NCBI RefSeq assembly: GCF_001522545.3
Contig: NC_031772.1
Span: 895,601-959,600, forward strand
Reading direction: 5' to 3'
DNA: 64,000 bases
DNA from: Parus major
Taxonomy: Eukaryota; Chordata; Aves; Passeriformes; Paridae
Positions within the stretch are counted from its first letter, which is position 1, and the number at the start of each line of letters is the position of its first letter. A model generated the notes under the pieces. The model worked only from the letters and a program-made list of their open reading frames with translations. It had not been told where the DNA came from and did no database searches. Positions 55,501 to 64,000 of this stretch are shown here, piece by piece. The position numbers and the translations under genes are program-made.

Positions 55501-56380
55501 ACAGACACAAGTGCCTGGAGCCACCCCAACACCATGGGACAGCCACATTGCAGAGCCTTCATGGTGCTTCCTATGGCAAAGATTTCTTTTCAAATCATAT
55601 AGGATTAAGCAATCATATGCACAGGCCAACATTCTTCCTTATATGCAGTCAGTGATTACTCCTCCCTTGCAGGAAGTTTTGAGCATACCCAGCTAGGGAA
55701 AGGCAGCATGGATGATTTTATGAGCTTCTGCTTGGACTCAGGTGTTTTTCCTGTTGCTAAACAGTCCTGCCCACTCTCCAGCAAAATGATCCACTAGAGT
55801 CACACAGATATTTTCTCTTCCACTGACAAGGCACTGCAGTTATTTGCAATACCATTTTCTTCCTTTAACATATACACCAGGCTGCATGGCCAGTGGAGGT
55901 GGCACGGCTCCACCTCCAGCATTAGAGCAGGTGAGGTGCCCATTCTGGAGGGACAGGACCATAACCCTCCTTGCAGTGCTGTCCCAGGGAATTAACCTGG
56001 ATGTCCTGATACATGCAAACAAGGCAGGCGTTTCAGTGCATCCTCCCCAGCTTTCCTGGGGAGCTGCTGCCTCTGCAGAGCTGGAATCCCGGTGGAACCA
56101 TTCCCTGCATTGCATCCCTGCCCAGCCTGCTTCTCTGCCTGCCAGCTCCTGCCTGCTGCGGGGGCAGCGAGGACACTCGTGTGCCTTGCTCAGCAGCTTG
56201 GGGACAGTTCCTGCAACGGGCACCTGGTGCTCCCTGTCACCACATGGTGCCCTCACCACTCATAAACACAGGCTAATTACTGTCACCCCTGGGAGCCCCG
56301 GGAGGGGGCACAGGGACCTACCTGATGGGCTCCTGAATAGCCTGCAGCCACGACCAGCAGTGGGAGAAGAGGTGGAACAT
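52514..56380 (-). CDS. ARL13A: ARL13A, ARF-like GTPase related to ciliary ARL13B (one part hidden in a gap)
   Basis: Minus-strand spliced gene with seven exons placed below. The start [14 protein letters not shown], the P-loop GLDNSGKT (28-35) and NKQD (130-133) sit at the same positions as in ARL13B. The segments [14 protein letters not shown] and [11 protein letters not shown] resemble ARL13A more than ARL13B. ARL13 proteins act in cilia and membranes; ARL13B is an exchange factor for ARL3, while the role of ARL13A is little known. Switch motifs are degenerate (no PTxGF-type threonine, ELPGA instead of DxGGQ). Cys8 is kept as a possible palmitoylation site but the following residue is Trp rather than a second Cys. 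After the G domain come a basic KRK/KKK-rich tail and a short conserved-looking last exon. Sequence between NKQD and the tail is partly lost in a 506-base gap, so the frame across it cannot be proved. Confidence 0.85.
52888..52989 (-). CDS. ARL13A: ARL13A exon 7 (poly-lysine)
   Basis: Encodes [20 protein letters not shown] then [13 protein letters not shown]. Acceptor TTCAG|CA gives the phase needed from exon 6. Donor TTTG|GTTGGT gives the phase needed by the last exon, though the donor is weak. Confidence 0.72.
53318..53522 (-). CDS. ARL13A: ARL13A exon 6 (basic tail)
   Basis: Encodes [20 protein letters not shown], then a Pro/Gly/Glu-rich region ending VGMVTPHP. Acceptor CCCAG|GAG, donor CAG|GTGAGA, phase 1. 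The basic cluster recalls the lysine-rich tail of ARL13B. No ciliary RVxP motif is visible (only RVGQ). Confidence 0.82.
53604..53682 (-). CDS. ARL13A: ARL13A exon 5 (5' end cut by gap)
   Basis: Visible part encodes [20 protein letters not shown] then CRLLPL in the frame that joins the next exon in phase 0. Donor CTG|GTGAGG. The acceptor and start are in the gap, so exon number and frame are inferred. Confidence 0.65.
53683..54188. other. Assembly gap (506 N) inside ARL13A
   Basis: Hides the expected exon or exons carrying the G5 (CSA-type) motif and the end of the GTPase domain, and the 5' part of the next exon. Very long open frames reported across it are artefacts. Confidence 0.99.
54189..54332 (-). 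repeat. 14-bp GC-rich minisatellite in ARL13A intron
   Basis: About ten copies of GGGCACTGGGAGCG, two carrying ATCG or AATCG variants. They run up to the assembly gap and probably continue into it. The tract is G-rich on the plus strand with a GGG every few bases. Confidence 0.95.
54347..54452 (-). CDS. ARL13A: ARL13A exon 4, residues 127-162 (NKQD)
   Basis: Completes Leu127 and encodes [20 protein letters not shown] then [19 protein letters not shown] is the G4 guanine-specificity motif. Acceptor CCCAG|G, donor ATC|GTGAGT in phase 0. The 14-bp minisatellite begins only a few bases into the next intron. Confidence 0.93.
54752..55001 (-). CDS. ARL13A: ARL13A exon 3, residues 44-126 (switch regions)
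   Basis: Encodes [20 protein letters not shown] then [20 protein letters not shown] and [20 protein letters not shown], ending GKPLL plus two bases. Acceptor CGCAG|TG, donor CT|GTAAGA. The canonical switch I Thr and switch II DxGGQ are absent. Confidence 0.93.
55228..55298 (-). CDS. ARL13A: ARL13A exon 2, residues 20-43 (P-loop)
   Basis: Encodes [20 protein letters not shown] then IER and one base of Val44. GLDNSGKT is the G1/P-loop. Acceptor CCCAG|G, donor AGAG|GTGAGG. Confidence 0.93.
56322..56380 (-). CDS. ARL13A: ARL13A exon 1, residues 1-19
   Basis: Encodes [19 protein letters not shown] and two bases of Arg20. Donor AG|GTAGGT. The start has ACC before ATG, a good context. The N-terminus is amphipathic with Cys8, as in ARL13B where cysteines 8 and 9 are palmitoylated. 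Confidence 0.88.
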
Positions 56381-59184
56381 GGTCTGCAGCCCTGCCCAGA
56401 GGGGTGGCCTCTCTCCAGCACCTATGAAGTGAGCAGCCCAGCGTGTCCTTGTGCTTCATCCTCCTGCCTGGGCTCTGTCTTCACGGCAGGGAACATCTCA
56501 TCCCGAGGTGCCCTGTCCCACAGCACAGCAGCGCTGCCTCCCCTCTGCTGCACACAAGCCAAGCCTGGAGAAAAACCCATCCTTCTGGGCAATACCCCAT
56601 GGGCACAGACCCTGCCCTCACATCAGGAGTGCCAGGCAGACTCTCACCTGCTCATCCCCACTGCGCAGACTCTGCTCACATGCCCTTTGCGTAGCATCTG
56701 CTTAAATCTAATCTGGATTTAAATTACTTACTCCTGCAGGCTTCTTAATCCTGGTGGGTCAGCCTGGGCCAGTGGCCGCTGGGACATGGCTGTGGTGGGA
56801 CTGCCTGCCACACTGGGTGACACAGCACTGGCTCACCCAGCCCGCTGCAGCCTCGTGTCCCCTCACTGGTTTGTGGTGGGGACACTGCCTGGGAGCCCGT
56901 GTGGGCAGCACTGGGGGCCAGGAACAGCATCTCTGTCTTCTCACCACCCTGAGGGGATGTTGGTCTGCAGCCCCTGCAAGGAGCATCCCCTTCGTGGTGT
57001 GCACAGCCCTGCTGCTCACCCAGGGTCCCCTCTGAGCCGCACTGGGGGTCATCACTGCTCACTGCTTTTATTTTGTGCCCCAGCAGGGCATGGCCTGAGT
57101 GGCAGCAGGTCCTGAGCTCCCCGGGGTACAAACAGTGCCCAGCCCCAGCAGGAGCCTGCCTGGGAGCAGGGAATTGGTGGAGACACTCACACCACAGGGC
57201 AAAGAGTGGAGAAATAAAAGCTGCAGCTCCTCGATCTTCAGCTCTGAAGCTCTTATCTTGCTTCTCAGGTTTCCTGCTTCTTTTCCCAGCCAGAGCTGCC
57301 CTCCCTGGCTTGCTGCCACTGATGTGTGTGGAGGAGAAGTCACACAGGGATGTCTGAGCTGCAGGAGCTCTGGGTGGGGGAAGTAAAGTCAAGAGGGACA
57401 AAGGCATGAGATCCTTCAAAAGCCATACCCAGGAGCAGACAGGGAGCCTGCTGCCTCACATCAGCCTGTGCTAAACCACCCAGCAGCAGCCACACTACCT
57501 GGACCAGCTGAGCACCACCAGCCAAAGGTGCTGAGACACTGCCCTGGCCCCAGGGGTGCAAGCCCAGGATGGGCACGGCCCCCTGCCCTTTCCCCCAGCC
57601 CCACACCCTTCTCCCCAGCCCCATATACTGTTGGGAAGCTTGGCACTTGTCCTGGGCAAGGGAGGTGCCCCAGTTCTATGCCACGGGCAGGCAGCCATGC
57701 ATGGTTAATGGTTGATGAAATTTATGTTTTGATCACAGACAGATGGAATCTTTGGGGTGACTGGTCTGCTGCTGATGGGGGACAGTGGCAGCACCTCCCT
57801 GTCCCCATCCCCATGGCCTTTCCCAGTTTGTCCCGTGCCTGTGCCAGCAGCCTGCAGGGAGCAGCAGCAGTGGCCACACACACAGCGTGGGGCTGGCATG
57901 CTTTTTGCAGGATTAGCTGTGTGAGGGCTGAAATGATGTGCTCCAAGTGTCAGCTCTTGCATCTCTGTTTAGGGGTGGCAGTGTCAGGGGATAGCCCAGC
58001 AGGGATAGGAATGTGCTGTGATATGAGCACAGGTGCTATAAATAGAGAAGTGCCATGTGTCAGGCAGCCCTGCAGGCGGTGGCTTGACTTCTGAGGGGCA
58101 ACAGGATCTGATCTCCCTCTGGCACCAGCGGATTTCCAGAGATCTCTGAACACTTGGGGTGCCACTGCTTTTAAAACAAGTGTCCAAAATCCCTGGTCAG
58201 ACAGGAGCTGGGGACAGGGAAATCTCCCAGGAGCCTGGGGCAGCTCCAGGTCACACCTCCCAACTCAGACACACCAGGATCAACAGCCAGGAAAACCTCA
58301 AAATCCACCCCAAATCTGGTGAAACCCACCCTCGGCTCCAGAGAGGCGGCACGAGGGCCAAGCCCACACGGATGTGTGTTCTGCTGGGCCTGTGCTCGGG
58401 TTTCGAGTGGCCCCGTGCCCACAGAGCCGGTCACCCTCTGCCAGGGCCACCGGGCCTCCCCAGGCGGTGCCAGCGGGGACCCGCAGCAGCCATCCTCGTT
58501 TCCTTGGTGACTGTTGCCAGGTGAGAAACTCTAAGGCAGAATTTATTATCTTGGCAGATAAATGAAGATGTTCCTCACCCGAGCTGTGAGCAGCCTGTGC
58601 CCCGGCATGGCGCCGGGCTGGAGCCCCTAGTGCCACCAGTGCCAGCAGCAGCCCCCGAGGAGGGCAGTGCCCAGGGTGCCCCTGGCATCGCTCCCCGGAA
58701 GGCAGCACGTGCTTTGGGGCTATTTCTGCCCTCTGGATGCCGCAGGAGAGGGGATGAGGCGAAGGCACAGGGAGCACGGAGAAGCGCAGAAGGCTGAGGG
58801 CTGGCGGGCTGCCCTGCCCTGGCTCCACTGAACCCCGTGAGTACGTGCCCCAGGCGGCATCGGGCACACCGGGAACCCCTCCGACACCCCGGGGCACGGC
58901 TGGGGGGACGGCCGGGGACGTGGGGAGTGATGGTTTGCAAGGGAACAGGTGAGCAGAGCAGTAGGGGCTGCCTTGGCTTGAGCGCCTGGAGCTGAGGTGA
59001 CACCAAGCCAAGGTGATGGCAAAGACCAAAAAGTCCTGGCAGGAGTATTAGCAAGCTGTTCTGCTTTGCTTGGAACCACATCGACTCTGCCTGAAAAGGG
59101 GTCTGTGGTGGGCAAGGACACACACAGGCTTTGAGGAGAGCCTCGTCTCTCTATTTAAGGTGTCATATGACAGCACACTGAGGT

Positions 59185-59220
59185 CGGAGGTATGCAGACA
59201 TCCGGAGGTATGCAGACATC
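59185..59220. repeat. Exact 18-bp tandem duplication
   Basis: CGGAGGTATGCAGACATC occurs twice, head to tail, with no mismatch. It may be a recent slippage event. Confidence 0.95.
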
Positions 59221-61284
59221 ATCTGCATTGTCCCTTTAAATGCCAGCCCAGCGCTGGTGGCTGACGATAACCCCGGATCACACCAGTTCCCAAATCCCAA
59301 GAGCTAATTACAGGCAAACGCCCCGCAGGCAGGCTGGGAAGGCAGGATATTTACAGCCTGTGACACCCAGACCTGTTGGTGAGGAATTGGGGCACGTGGA
59401 GGTTTGCTGGCATGGCACTGGGGAGGGTGGATGGTTTGCACCCCACTGCCATGCAGCCCTTGTGGGCAACCATTCCCCGAGCTCTTCTGGGCAAGGAAAA
59501 TGGTTTTTCCAGCGTTCTGTGCTCCCCCTCACGGGTACCATCGCCCTGTGTCGGATGCAGAAGCGGGCAGGAAGCACGCAGGGAGCTGTTTGCTTTTCAC
59601 CCAGTTCCTGGCAGGGTGCTTCCCAGCCAAAGCATACACAAATTTCTAGGAGAGGCTTGGATCTGAGCGCTCTGTTTGTTCTGCTCCCTGCTGCCTCCTC
59701 GCTTCTTGAACCACTCACACAGCTCTGGGAAGGGCCAAGCCCTACCCAGGCTCCTACAGTGGTTTTGTTGGGAGCATTTTGGTGCTCCTGCTGCTTTCCT
59801 GCAGGGGGGAGAGGAGAGTATAAACTGTTCCTCCTGCCTGCCAGGGTGCCCAGGACACACACAGGCACAGCCCCGCTGGGTTAGAACTCTGCCAGGGCTG
59901 TGCACTCTTACAGCAGGTGGGACCAGGGGAGTCAGTTATTTAAGGGTCATTTTAACCCTTCCTGCCTGGTTTAGTGTTACAGCATCACCCACTGCCTGTG
60001 CTGGGACTGTAGCCAAGGGGGCATGACTTCAAAATGTGTAATTATCACAAAGACCTATGAATGCACCCAAAAGTAACTCTTGTTTCTCAGTAAAGAGTTG
60101 AAGGGTGAGGCAGTGCTGACATGGCCTGAGCTTTGCCTGCAAGCATCCTGGCTCCTGCAGCACTGAGCCCCGTGCCCAGATCCCAGGGGGCTCAGCACAG
60201 CCTCCAGTGAGATTTAGAGGGATGAGATCCTCAGCACAGATAGCAGATTCTCTCCCAGCAGGGTCAGAGTGAGGCTGGATGAGGAACTGGAGTGGTAAAA
60301 GCAGTCCCATGATGAAGCAAATGGAATAAATATTTCCTCAACCAGAAACTATTCCACAGACTGCTGGGGCAGGGAAAATTACAGCTGAGTTATTGTGAAA
60401 GCAATGCAAAATCCAAACAGTTTAAGCTGTGGAAACCAGTCATTTGCAAAGCTATTTCCAAACTAAGTAAAAAATTCCCAGCTCACAGATTCCTGGGAAG
60501 CTCCCAGCCCTGCCGGTAGGGCAGCGTGGCTGCCACGAGGGGACAAAACTGTGTCCCCTTCTCACATCCCCATCAAGCTGGGGTCACTTTGTGAGTGCCA
60601 CTTCATGGGCACAGGGGGCACTTTGCTGATCCACACGTCCCCAGCCGAATGTTTAACCCCTGGAGCAGCCCGTGCTCCTGAGCAGGTTTCAGGGCTGCAG
60701 TCAGGGAGCTTGGCCAGCCCCACACCCCGAGCACTGCCTCCACCTCTGTGTGCAGGGCTATATTTGGGAAGGCAGCAGAGTGCTCCTGCATGTCCCAACG
60801 AGCCCCGTGGGAGCAGTGTCTGCTCTGGGTCCTAGAGAGGAGCGCTGGGGGAGTGTGCTGTGCTGGCAGCTCTCCCCACCTGGGCTCTTCAAGAGCCTGG
60901 CTTGGAGCTCCCTGCCTTCTCCAAACAATTTTCTCTTCTCCTTTTAGAGGAGCTGAGCCACCAGGCAGGCGTGTGTGAAGCAGACAGGGTTATTTTGGGA
61001 CTGAGAGCCGGTGAGGAAGTTTGCTCCCGCCCCTGTACAGCCCAGGCTCCCACACACAAATGTCCCAGCACATCCAAGGGCTGGGAAAGCTGCACAGCAA
61101 ACCCTGCGGTGTCACACAGTGGGCGGCCACCACCGGCACTGCCCTTTGTGCAAAGTGTGTTGTGTGAACACTGGGATTAAAATAAAAATGATGGAGGCTG
61201 GGATTAAGAAATTAATGAAGCTGGGATGCTGTCCAGGGCAGGGCAGGCACTTGAGGAAACAGGAAAATTGACATCTGCAGGTGG

Positions 61285-61368
61285 TAGTGAGGCTCAAACT
61301 GATGCCTTGGGCACCCCCAGTGATCCTCGTGGGTCCCTTCCAGCTTGGGAGGTTCTGTGACTCCGTGT
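61285..61368 (+). mobile_element. CR1 LINE 3' tail fragment
   Basis: The text GTGATCCTCGTGGGTCCCTT then CCAGCTTGGGAGGTTCTGTG resembles the sense-strand 3' end of avian CR1, which ends in short TTCTATGATTCT-like repeats. It is very short and 5'-truncated. Confidence 0.65.
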
Positions 61369-63315
61369 CACTTCACATCCACCATCCCAGGGGCTGTTCT
61401 GGGGGTTCCAGAGTGAGAGCCTGTCAGCAACCACCAGCTCTGCTGCTCCAGAATGTAGCCACTGTCGAGTGGGGACACTTGGGTAGGATGTCCCCGGCAC
61501 CTGGCTGGCCCTGCTGGCCCATGGCAGCTCTGGTTCAGCAGTTTCTCTGTGGCAGGGGTGTCCCAGGGCGTCTGTGCAGCCCCAGCTGTGCTGACAGGGC
61601 CAGGGAGTGGCAGGGCAGCGGGACAGGAGCTGATGCTATCTGTGACCCACATCACTTTTATGGCGTGTCTGCTGTTTACAGCGCTGAGCTGCACACAGGT
61701 GGGGTCAGGCTGTACAGGTGACTCACAGCGTGAACAGCTCGCTGCCTCTCCATGCTTGGGACAGAAAATGGGATAATAACTGGTGTGGAAGATGCTGTGA
61801 GGCTTTGTCTCTCCATTCCTCTCAACACTGCTGGTGCTTATGGATACAGGACTGGAATTCTTGCTTGCTTAAACAACTGCTCTTAAGTATTTCATCATGA
61901 AGCAGGGGAAGCTGAAATTAAAAATACGATGAGTCGAAGCCCAGGCATTGCTCAGCCGAGGGCTTGGTGACCTGCCAGTCTCCTGGGGAATGCTTTTAAT
62001 TTGGATAAGTGGAAGTTGCATAAATGGCACAAACGGCACGCTGCTCCTGCTGCCGATAGAGAGCCGTGGGTGCAGCTGGCAGTGCCACAGGATGTGTTGT
62101 CGCTGGCTGAGCACCCAGCTGGGCACAGCTGCTCCCGTGCACAGCTCTCACCCTGTCTGGCCACCGTCACCAGTCAGCCTGGACACTGCTGCTTTCACCC
62201 TCTGCCTTGCCAGAATTTTTTTTGGAGAGGCTGTTTTCCAAAAACAGCTTGAATATGTGTAAGTGTCATACCAGAGCTGAGTGGTCACACAGATCTCCTG
62301 TCCCTGCCAGTCAGGCCGGTCCCTGTGAGCTCATGGGATTTGTGATTTCCCAAAGCAGTTGTTCATCTTGGAAGAAAAATCTCTGAGCAGCTGCAGGGAC
62401 AGGGATTGCTTCTGTGTGGGAGCTGTTGCTGGGGGAGATACGGCCTCCAAAGTCTCAGGCAGTTTTATTCTCAGCTCTCCTGCTGATAAGCCCAATAGTC
62501 CTGGTAACGCTTCCAGCCTGGTGAAAGGGGGAAAACTTTTGTGTGAGTGGTTTGGGAGGCTTTGTGCTTTTGGCTTGTGCAGGGCAGGTGAGTGGACAGT
62601 GTCTCTGTTGCTAGCATGGGCACCTCCTTGTGAGCTGGGCTAGCTGCCGAGGGTTGAGCACCGAGAGCTGTTTAAAAGTTACCTAAAAATTCCTGGTCTG
62701 CCTAAACTGGGGAAAACTGACCAATGTCAAACACTCTTTGCCTTGTCCCATGTGTCCAGGCTGGGCTGAGTGAGCTGGCAGGCAGTGGGTGCTCAGGCAG
62801 GACAGCGTGTGCCCGTGGCAGCTGTGCCCTGGGCAGCACTCCTGGGAAAGGTGGGCAGGGCTGGAGCTGGAGGCAGCGTGTGCTGGGCAGAGCAGGGACC
62901 CCCATGGCTGGGGAGGTGGGGAGCAGCCCAGACAGCCTTGTGTTCCCACCCCTGCCTGTGATCAAGGTGGGATGCACAGGAGGGATGTGGGGCTGAGGGC
63001 TGGGAACTTTGGCTCTGTCAGAGAGTCCACGGATCCTGTTATCTTGAGGGTGGGTCCTTGAAGGTGATGAGAAAAGCACTCTTGCTCAGCTGTCACACAA
63101 GGTCACACCTGGCAGCTGGAACATCCAAGATACAGGAGAGGAATCCCCTGTGTAACATAGTTCCAAATCTTTCTACACACACCTGGCACTCACAGGACCT
63201 GACCGGGTGTCCCTGGTGCAGCTTGTCTTGCAAGATACCAAAATTCTCCCTGCCTTGACAACACCCTCCCTCACACACGCTGCCCCATTGAGCTCAGGGC
63301 CATGTGCTGCCATTC

Positions 63316-63339
63316 CTGGGGCTGGGGCTGGGGCTGGGG
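63316..63339 (+). repeat. (CTGGGG)4 repeat
   Basis: Four perfect CTGGGG units give four runs of G4, a minimal G-quadruplex motif. Confidence 0.9.
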
Positions 63340-63839
63340 TCAGGACCCAGATCTGAGGTGCTGGTGGGTGCAAGCAGCTCTCTGGCAGCTATCTGGTTCA
63401 GGCAAGGCTGGCACCCACCTTGGCATCCTTCCTGCCCCACAGTGGGACCCCGGTGTCCCTGGGGCTACCTAACAATTCCCCCCTGGAGGGACCCTCCACG
63501 TGTTGCTGCACCTTGGGGTGTTGGTAACCGACTCCCAGTCAGGAATCGATTGGGTCTGGACTTGACAGGGGGGTCTGGAGGAGGGCTCCAAAATCTCAAG
63601 GGGTAGCAGGGGATTATCAGCTCGGTATCTGGGGGGTGGGTGCTGCGGGGGGCTGCTGGGCTGTGGGTGCTGGCCTCGCTGGGGCTGTCCTGGGGAGGTG
63701 GTTCTCTGCAGAGATGGGGAATCCTCGGTAAAAGATCCTGGTCCAAGACAGGGTGCTGGGGCAGAGGTGCAGGTGGGGCTGTCCTGGGGCAGGGACCTCC
63801 ACACCTGGTGGGGACCAGGGCTCAGCAGTGAGGGGGATC

Positions 63840-64000
63840 TCGGAGCCCGAGGGCGGTGGCTGGGGCAGGGCTGGGGTGCCGGGCCCGGGGCGGGAGGATA
63901 CGGACCCAGTGGGGCTGCCTGGCCGGTGACCCCGGGCTGTGGGTGGGGGGGTCCCGGAGCGCACCCGGGCCCGGTGCGGAGCTCGGTTCGGGCTCTGTTC
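63840..64000. promoter_or_regulatory. GC/CpG-rich right edge, possible start of a CpG island
   Basis: Base composition shifts to very high GC with many CpGs (GGGCCCGGGGCGGG, CCCGGGCCCGGTGCGG-like stretches). It may be the edge of the next gene's promoter. No exon can be identified before the window ends. Confidence 0.45.

Larger units (their letters stand above)
56381..64000. other. Region upstream of ARL13A without a recognised gene
   Basis: The ARL13A promoter should lie just right of 56380, but no CpG island or TATA box stands out there. The remainder contains many short open frames with no family resemblance, an 18-bp duplication (59185-59220), a CR1 tail (61285-61368), a G4-capable repeat (63316-63339), and a GC-rich right edge. 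Confidence 0.6.

Overview
This is vertebrate nuclear DNA, most likely from a bird. Small GT-AG-bounded exons are spread over long introns, there are chicken-repeat-1 (CR1) LINE fragments and GC-rich minisatellites, and three assembly gaps fall inside GC-rich or repetitive stretches (30015-30194, 44421-44967, 53683-54188). Nothing in the window is bacterial or viral. Long open frames away from the exons below, including those spanning the gaps, do not look like genes.

Left two thirds (1-44398, minus strand): the P4-ATPase gene ATP11C, a phosphatidylserine/phosphatidylethanolamine flippase. I could place 27 consecutive coding exons. They begin with the start codon at 44396-44398 inside a CpG island and end with transmembrane segment 9 at 854-957. 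All 26 internal junctions keep the reading frame, giving about 1046 codons. Only the last part of the gene (TM10 and the cytosolic tail) lies off the left edge. Intron 1 is about 16.5 kb, and the promoter/5' UTR sits largely in a 547-base gap.

Middle (about 44400-52510): a CpG island, then a CR1 fragment, then sequence in which I see no gene. Right of that (52514-56380, minus strand) is a second gene, ARL13A, an ARF-like GTPase related to the ciliary protein ARL13B. Seven of its exons are visible, one of them cut by a gap next to a 14-bp minisatellite. At least the segment after the NKQD motif is hidden in that gap. From 56381 to the right end I recognise no gene. The last ~150 bases turn GC/CpG-rich and may be the edge of the next gene's promoter.

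The two genes have no evident functional link. Both homologues are on the human X chromosome, so their closeness here would fit the conserved avian chromosome 4/X block (inference). The most unusual observations are these: a 36-bp minisatellite that has multiplied the 5' splice site of ATP11C exon 20, each copy having a pyrimidine tract plus AG|GT layout like a recursive-splicing site; a probable GC-AG intron after exon 27; and an ARL13A GTPase domain that keeps the P-loop and NKQD but lacks normal switch motifs.
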